DNA of 64,000 bases from DASQZT01 sp035638575 (GTDB taxonomy: Bacteria > Acidobacteriota > Terriglobia > Bryobacterales > Bryobacteraceae), in assembly GCA_035638575.1 (NCBI GenBank), contig DASQZT010000061.1:1-64000 (forward strand), in the 5' to 3' direction. How positions within the stretch are numbered: position 1 is the first letter of the stretch; each line of letters starts with the position of its first letter. Position numbers and translations under genes: made by a program. The notes beneath the pieces are model-generated. The model did no database searches. It was not told the DNA's origin and was given only the letters and a program-made list of their open reading frames with translations. This document shows positions 32,799 to 42,522 of this stretch, piece after piece.

Positions 32799-35633
32799 AT
32801 GTTACGGCATCTCTGTGTCTGCCTGGTGGTCTCCGGGGTCTGCGCCAGCCATGGGACGGCGCAGTGTTCGTCGGTGCCCGCCGTGTTCAACGCCACCTGC
32901 ACGGAACTCCAAAGCTATCTCGACACCCTCGGAACCACCATCGCCTCGCAATGGAACGGCGCCAAGAGCCCCGTGGCGTTCGGCGGCGAGCTCACTACCG
33001 CCGACTCGAATCGCGGCCTCCAGACCCTCCTGGCGTCCACCACGCTGGCCGGCGTCGCCTCACAGTTGAACGGCTTGGCCAACGCCGGCGTCGAATCCGT
33101 CACCATCGGGGTCAGCTTTCCCATCCTCTACCTGCCGTTTTACCAGTACAACAACGATCCGCAGGACTACGCCACCGTCCTGAGCTTCTACCAAAGCGTG
33201 ATGGCGGCGGCGCGCAGCCGCGGCATGAAAGTAGTGATTGAAACTTCCGTCATGTTCCCCGACTACGCCACCGACCTGCCGCTGACTGCCTATTACGCCA
33301 CCCTCTCGGCAGCCCAAGTGACTGTCGGCCGCGCGCAGGTGGCCCAGATCATCGCGCAGCAATTGCAGCCTGACTGGTTGAACCTCGGTTCGGAACCGGA
33401 TACCCAGTCGGCCCTGCTGGGCCTCTCCACCGAGTACACGCCGCAGCAGTGGAGCACGGAGATTTCCACGATCGTGAGCCAGTTGCGCACCGCCGGAGTT
33501 TCCGGCCAGCCGCTGATCGGCGCCGGCATCGGCGCCTGGCAGACCAACGGAACCTCGTACATCCAGGCCCTGACCGCTACCGGCCTGGACTATATCGACC
33601 TGCACATCTACAGCATCAACCTCGGTTTCCTGTCCGCCCTGGCGCCCTACATCGACATGGCGCACGCGGCCGGCAAGGGCGGGGCGATCTCGGAAGCCTG
33701 GATGCGCAAGTTGACCGATAAGCAACTGCAGGGGAAGACCGATTTCGGCATCATCGGCCTGCTGAGCAGCAGCGCGACTACTTCCCTGGATAATTTCAGC
33801 TTCTGGTCGCCGCTCGATTCCATGTTTCTCGGGGAGATGATCGATCTGGCCTTCTGGAAGAACCTCTATTACATTTCTCCGTTCCCGACTCAATTCTTCT
33901 TCGCCTACCTGGACTATGACCAGACCAGCAATCTGACTCCCGACCAGCTCAACGCGGCGGAGACTACTGCGGCCACCGCGGCGCTGCGCCGCGGGAACTT
34001 GAGCGCCACCGGACAGGCATACGCCTCCGCGATCATGCAGCCGTCAGCTGCCACTCACTTCGCGGTCTCGGCGCCGGCATCGACTTTGGCCGGGGCGGCA
34101 TTCAACTTCAGCGTGACCGCCGAGGACAGCAACAACACTACCGTAACCGGTTACCAGGGGACGGTACATTTCAGCAGCACCGATCCGGCCGCGGTCCTAC
34201 CCGCGAACGCCACCCTGACCAATGGCGAGGGAACGTTTTCGGCGGCCTTGGACACATCCGGCCCCCAGAGCATCACCGCTGCCGACACCGTGACTGGGTC
34301 CATCACCGGAACCTCCAATACCATCGTGGTGAGCTCCACCGCAGCGACGGTTCCCATGGGAGTCAGTCCCGCATTCGGAAGCGGCAGCAGCTCGACGTTC
34401 GTGTTCACCTTCAGCGACCCACGCGGCTGGCAGGATCTGGACGTAGTGAATGTTCTCGTCAACAGCGTGCTCGATGGCCGCCAGGCGTGCTACCTGGCCT
34501 ATAGCCGCACCGACGGCGTGCTGTACCTGGTCAACGATGCGGGGTCGGGGCTATCGCAAGGGCTGGTGCTCGGCGGGCCGGGCAGCGTGGCTAACAGTCA
34601 GTGCACCGTGGCAGGGCCGGCCTCCTCGACATCCGGCAGCGGCGATACGTTGACCTTGACGTTGAGCCTGAGTTTCAGCCCGAGCTTTGCGGGCAACCTG
34701 GTGGACTATCTGGCGGCGCGCGATCTCGAAGGAGGCAATTCTGGCTGGCAGGCGTTAGCGACCTGGACTGTTCCCGGAGCGGTAACTACTGGTCCGGCCG
34801 TCAGCGGAATGAGCCCGGCCCGCAGCATCGGGTTGCGCCAAACCTACAACTTCACCTTCACGGACACCAACGGATGGCAGGACATCTCCGTGGCGAATGT
34901 GCTGATCAATGCCGCCATGGATGGCATTCGAGCGTGCTATGTGGCCTTGGTCCCGTCCGGTCCGGGATCGGGCTCGCTCTTCCTGGTGGATGACGCCGGC
35001 GATGCCGGAGGACCATACAAAGGCATGGTGCTGCCGGGTGCGGGTACGGTGTCGAACAGCCAGTGCACGATCGCCGGCACGGGGAGCGGGTTTACCGCTG
35101 TCGGGAACACCCTGACGTTGACTCTGGCGATCGCATTCAGCCCGAGCTTTGCCGGAAACCAGGTCGTCTATGCCGCGGCACGCAGCAACTCGCAAGACTC
35201 CGGGTGGCAGGCGGTTGGGACGGTCACGGTCCGCGACACCAGCGCGCCGGCCATCGCGGCGCTGGACCCATCGTCCGCCCCTGCGGGCTCCTCCAGCCTG
35301 ACGCTCACCGTGACCGGCGGCCCCTTCTCCGTAGCAGCACCCTGTGCTTTTATTTGTGGTTTTGCGTGTCCGTCCACCAGCGTCGTGACCTTCGATAATT
35401 CCGAGATCCCGACTCAATATGTGAACGCGACCCAGTTGAGGGGAGTCGTGCCGGCAAGCCTGCTGAGCACGCCGCGAACCGTGTATGTGACGGTCAACAA
35501 TCCGGTCCTGATCGAGTGCCAGGGCACCGAGAACCACATCTCGCCACCGGCGCCCTTTACCATTGCGGTAACGGCGGCCCACGCTCGGTCTCAGTTCACG
35601 TCCAAGCCCAAGAACTCCTTGGCATTGCCGTAA
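32799..35633 (+). CDS. Large secreted clan-A-like glycoside hydrolase with tandem C-terminal domains
   Basis: A 944-residue protein. ATG 32799 gives signal peptide MLRHLCVCLVVSGVCASHG; an earlier in-frame start would push the signal inside. Residues 30-430 look like a TIM-barrel glycosidase: NLGSEPDTQ (E199, proton donor type) and GAISEAWMRK (E299, nucleophile type) are 100 residues apart at expected strand ends. Then an Ig-like domain (FAVSAPASTLAGAAFNFSVT), two copies of a ~145-residue domain (FTFSDPRGWQDLDVVNVLVN and FTFTDTNGWQDISVANVLIN, each ending SFAGNxVxYxAAR), and an IPT-like end (ALDPSSAPAGSSSLTLTVTG). Probably acts on extracellular polysaccharide. Exact GH family not recognised. 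Confidence 0.75.
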   Translation: MLRHLCVCLVVSGVCASHGTAQCSSVPAVFNATCTELQSYLDTLGTTIASQWNGAKSPVAFGGELTTADSNRGLQTLLASTTLAGVASQLNGLANAGVESVTIGVSFPILYLPFYQYNNDPQDYATVLSFYQSVMAAARSRGMKVVIETSVMFPDYATDLPLTAYYATLSAAQVTVGRAQVAQIIAQQLQPDWLNLGSEPDTQSALLGLSTEYTPQQWSTEISTIVSQLRTAGVSGQPLIGAGIGAWQTNGTSYIQALTATGLDYIDLHIYSINLGFLSALAPYIDMAHAAGKGGAISEAWMRKLTDKQLQGKTDFGIIGLLSSSATTSLDNFSFWSPLDSMFLGEMIDLAFWKNLYYISPFPTQFFFAYLDYDQTSNLTPDQLNAAETTAATAALRRGNLSATGQAYASAIMQPSAATHFAVSAPASTLAGAAFNFSVTAEDSNNTTVTGYQGTVHFSSTDPAAVLPANATLTNGEGTFSAALDTSGPQSITAADTVTGSITGTSNTIVVSSTAATVPMGVSPAFGSGSSSTFVFTFSDPRGWQDLDVVNVLVNSVLDGRQACYLAYSRTDGVLYLVNDAGSGLSQGLVLGGPGSVANSQCTVAGPASSTSGSGDTLTLTLSLSFSPSFAGNLVDYLAARDLEGGNSGWQALATWTVPGAVTTGPAVSGMSPARSIGLRQTYNFTFTDTNGWQDISVANVLINAAMDGIRACYVALVPSGPGSGSLFLVDDAGDAGGPYKGMVLPGAGTVSNSQCTIAGTGSGFTAVGNTLTLTLAIAFSPSFAGNQVVYAAARSNSQDSGWQAVGTVTVRDTSAPAIAALDPSSAPAGSSSLTLTVTGGPFSVAAPCAFICGFACPSTSVVTFDNSEIPTQYVNATQLRGVVPASLLSTPRTVYVTVNNPVLIECQGTENHISPPAPFTIAVTAAHARSQFTSKPKNSLALP

Positions 35634-35827
35634 CCGATGTTCCGGATCATCGGCCCCACCCCGCGAGTCGTCGGCGGACAGCCGGCCCTCGTCCCGCCGC
35701 TGGGCTTCTCATGCGACCCGGTAACGCGGGATCTCGCCTCCTGCGTCTTCCACCGCGCGACAGGTCGCCGCGCCTCGCTACCAGCGTTTTAATCTGCCTG
35801 CGGCTCGACCGAATCGATGCCTCGGTT

Positions 35828-38488
35828 CTATTCGCATCGCAAAGCTTCCATCGGGTCCACACGAGTTGCCCGGCGCGCCGGAATATAGGCCGCGATGAGT
35901 GCGATCACGAGCATCATCACGGCGCTGAGTGCGATCACGGGCGCGCCTTTCACCGGCAGGCCCGGGACCAGACTGACGGCGGTGCGCCTGGCCAGGTATG
36001 CGAGAGGCGCCCCGATGGCGAGGCCGGCGCAGGTCGTCCCGAGCGACTCTCCCAACACCATCCGGGCGATGCGGCTTTGCGTGGCGCCCAGCGCCATACA
36101 GATGCCGATCTCGTTGGTGCGGCGCGCCACCGAATACGCCAACAACCCGTAAGCGCCGATCGCCGCCAGTAGCGCCCCGAGCGCGCCAAACAATCCCGAG
36201 AGTGTGACAATCAGCCGCTCCGGAACGATGCCGGCGTCCACCTGGTCGGCCAGCGTCGTAATTCGCTCCACCGTCGCATTCTTCAGCGCGCCGTTCACGA
36301 TGCGGCGGAAATCGCCTACCACGGACGCCGGCGCACCGCGGGTCCGCAGCGAGAAACGCGAGAATACGTGGCCCTCCTGGAATGCGTTGAAGTAGATTGT
36401 GTGGGGTGTGATTTCGCGCGCGTCGATGTACTTCGCGTCGCCCGCCACTCCCACGATTTCGTACGGCTTGGGGTCGTCATCGAACGTGACATGCTTTCCG
36501 AGTGGATTGCCGTCTCCGAAATAGTAACGCGCCATGGCTTGGTTGACAATGGCGACGCGCGGTCCGCCCTGGTCCTGGAAAGTAAAGTCGCGGCCCCGCA
36601 GCAACGGCGTGCCGAACGTCTCGAAGTACTTCGGCCCTACCCAGTTTTCCATGAGGTATCGAAGTTCTCCCGGCCTGTCCTGGTAACCTTCCACGGTGGC
36701 ATCGCGGTTGGCGCCGGCGCCCAGGGTGGGAGTGACGCCGCTGAGCGTGGCCGAGCGCACCTGCGGAATCTTTTGCAGGCGCTCCAGTATCTCCTGGTAC
36801 GGGCGGGCGAGTTGCGGGCGGCTGTATCCGGTGCGCGACGGGTCAAGGGTTGCCAGCAGTACATGGTCGCGCTGGAAGCCCAGGCCGGCATAGATATTCG
36901 ACAGGTGCAGAATGAACAGGCCGGCGACGCTCAGCAGACCCACGGAAAGGGCCACCTGCGCCGCCACCAGACTCCTTCCGAAGAGCCGGCGGAACCGGGT
37001 GTCGCCGCCCTTTCCCGGTTCGCGCAGCGAAAGGGCCGGTGCGGTCCGCCACGCGCGCAGAGCAGGCCACATTCCGAAGAGCAGCCCGGTCAGCAAGGCC
37101 AATCCCGCGGTGAACAGCAACACGTGCGCATCGGGGACCGGGTGAATCTCCAGGCGTTCGCGCCCGCTGGCCACGATCTTCAGCAGCGCGGCGGCGCCGG
37201 CGTAGGCCAGGCCGACCCCCAACAGCGTTCCCGACCCCGAGAGCAGCAACGATTCGGTGAGCGCCTGCCGCGCCATACGCCAACCGCCCGCGCCGAGCGA
37301 GACCCGCAACGCCATTTCGCGATGCCTCGCCGCACCGCGCGCCGCAAGCATTCCGGCCACGTTGGCGCACGCCAACAGGAGCAGCAAAGCCACCACGCCC
37401 ATCAGCAGGAGCAGCGGCCTGGCGAACTGGTCGCGCGCGCGGGAGAGGCCGGCGGCCGCGCTCTCCATTTCGAACTGCATGGCGCTCAAAAACACTTTGG
37501 CCCTGCTATTCGGCTCTTCGGCGACGGCTTGCCTGAACAGAACCGCCATCTCCGCGCGTGCCTGTTCCATGCGGACGCCGGGTTTCAATCTCCCGACGAG
37601 CATTATGCCGTCGTTCTTCTCGACGCTGCGCCCAGGAGCCAGCACCGGCAGCATGGCCAGGGGCAGCCAGATGTCCTGCGGGTAATCGATGATCACTCCT
37701 CGGAAGCTGCGCGCCGTGACTCCGGCGATCGTTACCGGAGAGCCATCCACGACGATTCGCCTGCCCAGGATAGCGGAGTCGAGGTTGAAACGGTCCTTCC
37801 AATACGGCCAGCTCACCACGGCCACCGCCTCGGGCGCGTTCAGCCGGTCGTCTTCGGGCCCAAAGAGGCGGCCCAGCGCTGGCTTCACACCGAGCATCGG
37901 AAAGTAGTTGCCGGTTACGCAAACGCCGCTGACTCGTTCCGTTTCGGGGCCCTGATCGCGCACGTTAAAGAAGGCCCCGAAATCGTAATGGATGCCGGAC
38001 ATCGCCGTCAGCGCCGAGAATACGTGATTGTGGTCGAGAAAGTACCGGTAATTCCGCCAGGAGAAGGAGTTGAAATGCGGCTCGTCCTGAAGCCGGTGCA
38101 GAGGTTCCACAAGCTGCTCCGGATGCTGTACCGGCAGCGGGCGCAGCATCAGGGTATTGACGAGGCTGAAGATCGCCGTATTGGCGCCGATGCCCAGGGC
38201 CAGCGAAAGAATGGCTACCGCCGTGAAGCCGGGATTGCGTCGCAGCGCGCGAACCGCATAGCGCGCATCCTGCCAGGCCGTTTCGAGCGAATTCCATCCC
38301 CACGTCTCGCGGACGGCTTCCTCGATAAGCGTGCGATTGCCGAACTCCCGGCGAGCGGCCCTCTCGGCGGTCCGCGGTTCTTCCCCCCGTTCGATCCGAT
38401 CGCGCGTGGCCATGGCCAGGTGAGCTCGAATCTCCTCGTCCAACTCCTGGCCGCGGGGTCTGCGGCTGGAGAACGGCCACATGCTCAT
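35828..38488 (-). CDS. ADOP-type ABC transporter permease (FtsX/MacB-like)
   Basis: An 886-residue acidobacterial duplicated orphan permease. N-terminal cytoplasmic prefix (LDEEIRAHLAMATRDRIERGEEP...ARREFGN), then the first FtsX unit (DARYAVRALRRNPGFTAVAILSLALGIGANTAIFSLVN), a large periplasmic domain, membrane helices around LLLLMGVVALLLLLACANVAG, a second periplasmic domain, and the C-terminal FtsX unit ending AAYIPARRATRVDPMEALRCE. No ABC ATPase is encoded nearby. Its ATG overlaps the stop of the padR gene in ATGA. Probably exports or senses an envelope compound under PadR control. Confidence 0.95.
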   Translation of the reverse strand: MSMWPFSSRRPRGQELDEEIRAHLAMATRDRIERGEEPRTAERAARREFGNRTLIEEAVRETWGWNSLETAWQDARYAVRALRRNPGFTAVAILSLALGIGANTAIFSLVNTLMLRPLPVQHPEQLVEPLHRLQDEPHFNSFSWRNYRYFLDHNHVFSALTAMSGIHYDFGAFFNVRDQGPETERVSGVCVTGNYFPMLGVKPALGRLFGPEDDRLNAPEAVAVVSWPYWKDRFNLDSAILGRRIVVDGSPVTIAGVTARSFRGVIIDYPQDIWLPLAMLPVLAPGRSVEKNDGIMLVGRLKPGVRMEQARAEMAVLFRQAVAEEPNSRAKVFLSAMQFEMESAAAGLSRARDQFARPLLLLMGVVALLLLLACANVAGMLAARGAARHREMALRVSLGAGGWRMARQALTESLLLSGSGTLLGVGLAYAGAAALLKIVASGRERLEIHPVPDAHVLLFTAGLALLTGLLFGMWPALRAWRTAPALSLREPGKGGDTRFRRLFGRSLVAAQVALSVGLLSVAGLFILHLSNIYAGLGFQRDHVLLATLDPSRTGYSRPQLARPYQEILERLQKIPQVRSATLSGVTPTLGAGANRDATVEGYQDRPGELRYLMENWVGPKYFETFGTPLLRGRDFTFQDQGGPRVAIVNQAMARYYFGDGNPLGKHVTFDDDPKPYEIVGVAGDAKYIDAREITPHTIYFNAFQEGHVFSRFSLRTRGAPASVVGDFRRIVNGALKNATVERITTLADQVDAGIVPERLIVTLSGLFGALGALLAAIGAYGLLAYSVARRTNEIGICMALGATQSRIARMVLGESLGTTCAGLAIGAPLAYLARRTAVSLVPGLPVKGAPVIALSAVMMLVIALIAAYIPARRATRVDPMEALRCE

Positions 38489-38829
38489 GCCTCGCCCTCG
38501 CTTTCACCGGGATTCATGAGGCCCGCGATTGCGACACTCAACTGGTTCCACCGGCTCTGCGCGCGGGCAAGCTGCCTCTTGCCCGCCGCCGTGAGTTGAT
38601 AGTACTTGGCCCGCTGGTTGTGCTCCGAAGCCCTCCATTCGGACCTGATCCAACCTTGCTTTTCCAGCCGATGCAGCGCCGGGTACAGAGACCCGGTTTC
38701 CACCTGCAAAACCTCCCCGGAACCGGAACGGATCGCCCGGCCGACGCCGTAACCGTGCTCTGGTCCCCAGCTCAGGGTCTGAAGGACTAGCATGTCGAGA
38801 GTGCCTTGCAGCAACTCGATCCGATTCAT
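38485..38829 (-). CDS. PadR-family transcriptional regulator
   Basis: A 114-residue winged-helix regulator: MNRIELLQGTLDMLVLQTLSW, HGYGVGRAI, LYPALHRLEKQGWIRSEW and KYYQLTAAGKRQLA. I chose ATG 38829 (preceded by GAAGG) because PadR proteins start just before LLQGTLDMLVL. It is coupled to the ADOP gene by an ATGA overlap; PadR-ADOP pairs are standard in Acidobacteria, so it likely represses this operon. Confidence 0.95.
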   Translation of the reverse strand: MNRIELLQGTLDMLVLQTLSWGPEHGYGVGRAIRSGSGEVLQVETGSLYPALHRLEKQGWIRSEWRASEHNQRAKYYQLTAAGKRQLARAQSRWNQLSVAIAGLMNPGESEGEA

Positions 38830-39042
38830 GTAGCCTTCCCGCGTGGCCATAGCTGTAGCCATTCTACAGCAATGATGGATGTCGGGCAGGTTGACGTTTT
38901 CCCTTCCGCCTCAGGTCTGTTTTGCAAATTTGTCATGTGTGGCCGTTCCCCGATTAGCCTTGTCGCGTCCGGGGCCCTCTTTGCCCAAATCGACAAAGCT
39001 CCGCCTCCTGCTAAGCTTGCCTTTTGGGCATTTCCTGTCGAA

Positions 39043-40074
39043 ATGGAGAATAAAACCGTGAAAGTAGTTGCCGGAGTCGACCTGGGCGGGACCGCCATTA
39101 ACTATACGATCGTCAATGCGCAGGAGCAGTTCCTCATCGAAGGACTATGCGAGCACCCCGCGCTCTCCACGCAAGGGCCGGGCGTCTGCCTTCGGCAGAT
39201 CGAAGACGGCCTAAGAATCACCGTCGAAAAAGCCGGAGTGCGTTTGGACGACGTGGTCGCCGTCGGCCTGGACACGCCCGGTCCAGCGAGTTCCTCCGGC
39301 GTCCTCAGCGCGCGCGGTTCCACCAACTTCGTCCATGCCGATTGGGCCGGATTCGATATCCGCAAGATGCTCGAAGCCCGCCTCGGCCGGCCCGTCACCT
39401 ACCTTAACGATGGCAACGCCGGAGCCCTTTGGGGACACTTCACTATCTTCGGCGCCCATAGCCGGGAGACTTCGATCTCGGCCGTGATAGGCACCGGTCT
39501 CGGCGGGGGCGTCATCGTAGATGGCAACGTAGTGAAGGGCAAAATGGGATTTGGCGGAGAACTCGGCCACGTCCTCATTCCCTACCAAAGCATCGCCGGC
39601 ACCGAAGGCCTGAAGCCGAAATGCAACTGCGGCCGCACCGGCGACCTGGAGTCGCTCTGCTCGCTCACCGCCATCACCAAAACGCTCCTGCCCTACTTCC
39701 TCGTTCGCTTTCCTGGCCACGATCTCGCCAGGCTCGACGTGAACGAGGCGGCAAAACTCGTGCGCGGGATGGCCGAGAAGGGCGATCCCCTCTGCCGCGA
39801 CATCTTCCGCGTACAGGCCCACGCGCTCGGACTGTTCTTCGACGAGATGGTGAACACCTTCGATCCGGATGTGTTGATCATCGGCGGCGGCGCACTTGAA
39901 ACCAGTGCGGACTTCCAGCGCTGGTTTATCGCCGAAACCCGCGCCGGCATGCCTGACCAGCGAGAGGAGCAGGCGGCGATTCCGATTCACGTGATGCCCA
40001 ACGGCGATACCGCCGGCGCCCGCGGCGCGGCCCTCGAAGCCCTCAAGTTCGCGCGCCAGGGAGGTCTGCGATAG
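39043..40074 (+). CDS. ROK-family sugar kinase/regulator-like protein
   Basis: A 343-residue protein with the ROK fold: VAGVDLGGTAINY (phosphate 1), VGLDTPGPASSSGVL, LNDGNAGALWGHF, VIGTGLGGGVIVDG, GELGHVLIP and a zinc motif CNCGRTGDLESLCS, then DPDVLIIGGGALE. There is no N-terminal helix-turn-helix, so it is a kinase type (for example glucokinase) rather than a NagC-type repressor. Start ATG 39043 has no strong ribosome-binding site; the exact start is uncertain. Confidence 0.9.
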   Translation: MENKTVKVVAGVDLGGTAINYTIVNAQEQFLIEGLCEHPALSTQGPGVCLRQIEDGLRITVEKAGVRLDDVVAVGLDTPGPASSSGVLSARGSTNFVHADWAGFDIRKMLEARLGRPVTYLNDGNAGALWGHFTIFGAHSRETSISAVIGTGLGGGVIVDGNVVKGKMGFGGELGHVLIPYQSIAGTEGLKPKCNCGRTGDLESLCSLTAITKTLLPYFLVRFPGHDLARLDVNEAAKLVRGMAEKGDPLCRDIFRVQAHALGLFFDEMVNTFDPDVLIIGGGALETSADFQRWFIAETRAGMPDQREEQAAIPIHVMPNGDTAGARGAALEALKFARQGGLR

Positions 40075-40296
40075 TCACGGGAGCTCGCCGATGTTTTGCG
40101 GTTAAAGGACGCTCTGAACGGCTTTTTGGCCCGGTGGTCGCAGGCCAAATGTTGGGCCGGTCGCTCTTTTGTGGCCCGACAAGACGCGAACGAGGCTGCC
40201 ATCCTTCGGCGCTGGATCTCTGTGGTGAGGCCCGTCACAAAAACCTTCCACCCAAAGCCTGCGGGGGGGCCGTCGTCTAATTCCAGAGGTTATGCC

Positions 40297-40404
40297 ATGT
40301 CCCCATTCCGGGATCAGATCCTGCAGGACGTGCGCTACGCCGGCCGCATCATGGCCGCTCAGCAGCCGTTCGCCGTGGCGATGATCAGATTGCTCCCGTG
40401 TTGA
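40297..40404 (+). pseudogene. Relic of an ADOP permease N-terminus
   Basis: ATG 40297 after AGAGG gives MSPFRDQILQDVRYAGRIMA followed by a stop after 35 codons. ILQDVRYAGRIMAAQQPFAVAM matches the start of the first FtsX unit of ADOP permeases (DARYAVRALRRNPGFTAVAI). Nothing of the remainder is present. Confidence 0.55.
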
Positions 40405-41501
40405 ACCGGCTCGGGTACTCCACGGGAAACGGTGGGAATCAGAACCGTGTGGCCACAGGAGGACGCAACTATTCGATTTCCGGTCAAAAACGAGCGCTAC
40501 CCGATCCTGAGAAAGTAAGCTTGAGCGAAGCTGCTCGGGTCTGTGGCGTCAGCCTGCGGCCGGTGGTCGCCGCACTCCGGGTGGTACGAGCAGTAATCCC
40601 GCCGCATCGCAGCAACGCTCATCAGGCCTGGCGGCGTCGTGCTGCGATCCTGTCCGCTCGCGCGCCCGCGGGACGGAAGGCGACGGGATCGACGGCTGCG
40701 CAGGAGAGGTTCGGCGCCCCCCGGACGTGGGCGCTTGCCGACGGGGCCACTTTTCGGGCGAAGCGCGCGCGCTTCTCGCCAGCGCTGTGCTGGGCGCATC
40801 GCGCGATCGCGCGGCGGAAGGTGCTTGACTCGATGGCCGCCCCTCAGCGCTTCCGTCTCGGTGCCCTGAGGTTCCCTCCACCTTGATGCCAGTGGCCGCG
40901 ATGCATCCCAAGTCTTTACCGAACCCAACTCCTGCACCTCTGGCACGTCCCTGACGCACATCGACGGCAGAATAGGAGTGATGGGTGGAACAGAAGTGTA
41001 GGGGTGGTAATTGGCCATGGCCTCTCCTGCATGACCTGTTCATCCCGTCGGTGAGGCCGACAAGCAAGTGAAGTCTGGGGGCCGGCGGCGACTTTATGCG
41101 CCATGTTTTCAAAGACCTGTATCCGGTTTCCGGGGCCAACCGGCGGGTCCGCCGCGGCTGGTCGCCAACAGGCCGCACCAGCCTTCGACAGGAGATGCCG
41201 TCACCGCCGCCCAGAGCCGGCCTTCCGCCGTGAAGTCCAGTCCGGCCATAGCTGGGCAGCCATGCGGGGCAGACTTCGCGATGCGCTTACCGAATTTTAA
41301 TGTTAAGCCGAGTTCACTGACGGCGCCAACAAGGCCTCTTTCCTGGCGTCTGTTTCGCCCAAACTGCCGGCGAATCATCGAGAAACGCTGCATGAAGGAC
41401 TAACAACTTCGTAATGAACCATGGTATCAGGAGGGTGAAACCCGGCAACAGACTTTTCGTCTATAGTTGCGTTCCGCGTCCATAAGGGGAAGTGTGCAAG
41501 C
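40405..41501. other. Long region without a convincing gene
   Basis: About 1.1 kb between the ROK gene/permease relic and the FHA operon. Open frames exist on both strands but have biased compositions and no family resemblance. A short minus-strand stretch (about 41109-41393; AGLDFTAEGRLWAAV) could be a decayed beta-propeller fragment. The promoter of the FHA operon should be at its right end, before 41502. Confidence 0.45.
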
Positions 41502-42308
41502 ATGGCGCAGAGCGAAACCAAGCGGCCTCAGACCAGAATCAGCGGGCAGACCATCATTAATGAGCTGATCCGCAACATGGAGTTGGGACGGCTGGAGATG
41601 GGGTACAGCATTCTCCTGCCGTGTATCTTCAGCGTGTATGTTCATCCGGACGACTTCGCGCGTCTGGCCGGCGTGCAGGATCTCGTGCGGGAGGATGCCA
41701 TCCGCGCATTGACAGCGCGAATGGCCGAATGGAACGGAAAAAACTCGCTGTTCCGGCGCGGGGGTCCGCCCAAAGTGTGCCGAATCGCACGGAGCGATTG
41801 GTGGATCGAGCTGTTCGCCGATACGGAGATGTCCGTGCCTCCGGGCGATGTGGAGATCCATTCGGAATTGAATGAGGTGGCTCAGCCGGGGTACCGCGGC
41901 GTCAAGACCACGCTGATCGAGCGCGAGCCTTCGGTAACGTCGGCGCGCGTGGCCCGCGACCGGGGAAGCACGCGGCGCCAGCCGGACAGAGTCTTCGCCG
42001 AGATTCGCTATCAGGACGATTCGGGGCCGCAGACTTACTTCGTGAAGCAGAACGAAGTGAGTATTGGCCGGGGCGGGGACGATGTCTGGGTGGACCTGCC
42101 GCTCCAGACCAACGATGAAGTCTCGCGAGAACACCTGAAGCTGCGGCGCGATCCGGCGACCGGCGCATTCACGATCGTGGACAACAGCCGCAACGGGACG
42201 TGGCTGAACGGGCGTAAGCTGGCGCGCGGCGTGGAAGAGGCGATGCCGAGCCGCGCGGAGATCGCGATCAGCCAGGTGTTGAAGCTGTCCTTCGAGGCCC
42301 ACAAATGA
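41502..42308 (+). CDS. FHA-domain protein (FhaA-like)
   Basis: A 268-residue protein. The N-terminal ~130 residues (ISGQTIINELIRNMELGRLEMGY, LPCIFSVYVHPDDFARL) resemble the DUF3662-type region of FhaA. The C-terminal FHA domain has VSIGRGGDDVWVDLP, DEVSREHLKLRRD and NSRNGTWLNGRKL, the phosphothreonine-binding GR, SxxH and NG motifs. In actinobacteria FhaA binds phosphorylated cell-wall proteins. First gene of the kinase/SEDS operon. Confidence 0.88.
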   Translation: MAQSETKRPQTRISGQTIINELIRNMELGRLEMGYSILLPCIFSVYVHPDDFARLAGVQDLVREDAIRALTARMAEWNGKNSLFRRGGPPKVCRIARSDWWIELFADTEMSVPPGDVEIHSELNEVAQPGYRGVKTTLIEREPSVTSARVARDRGSTRRQPDRVFAEIRYQDDSGPQTYFVKQNEVSIGRGGDDVWVDLPLQTNDEVSREHLKLRRDPATGAFTIVDNSRNGTWLNGRKLARGVEEAMPSRAEIAISQVLKLSFEAHK

Positions 42309-42426
42309 GGCGAAGTGTGGAGCGGCACGCGCTCGGCGCCGGGTCCGCGCTTGCGCACGGCAGTTTCCGCTCGAGAGACGAAAGGCAGACCACAAGAAAC
42401 GATGGTCCGGCCCACGGAGAACGAAC

Positions 42427-42522
42427 TTGAGAGAGATCTACACTCTGCACACGCCGTTCGTGGTTGGGTTCCTGGCCTTTGTGGTGGTCTTCATAATGGC
42501 CCACGCGGGGAGCCGGCGATGA
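42427..42522 (+). CDS. Probable 31-residue membrane peptide
   Basis: TTG 42427, with GGAGA 6 nt upstream, to TGA 42522. The peptide is one hydrophobic helix (TPFVVGFLAFVVVFIMAHA) with a basic C-terminus (SRR). Its stop overlaps the kinase start in ATGA, the same coupling used by the next genes, which argues that it is translated. No family recognised. Confidence 0.5.
   Translation: MREIYTLHTPFVVGFLAFVVVFIMAHAGSRR

Noticed and set aside
40405..41501. Several 100-200 codon frames on both strands
   Set aside because: Overlap each other, lack ribosome-binding sites and show no recognisable family; composition fits non-coding high-GC DNA.
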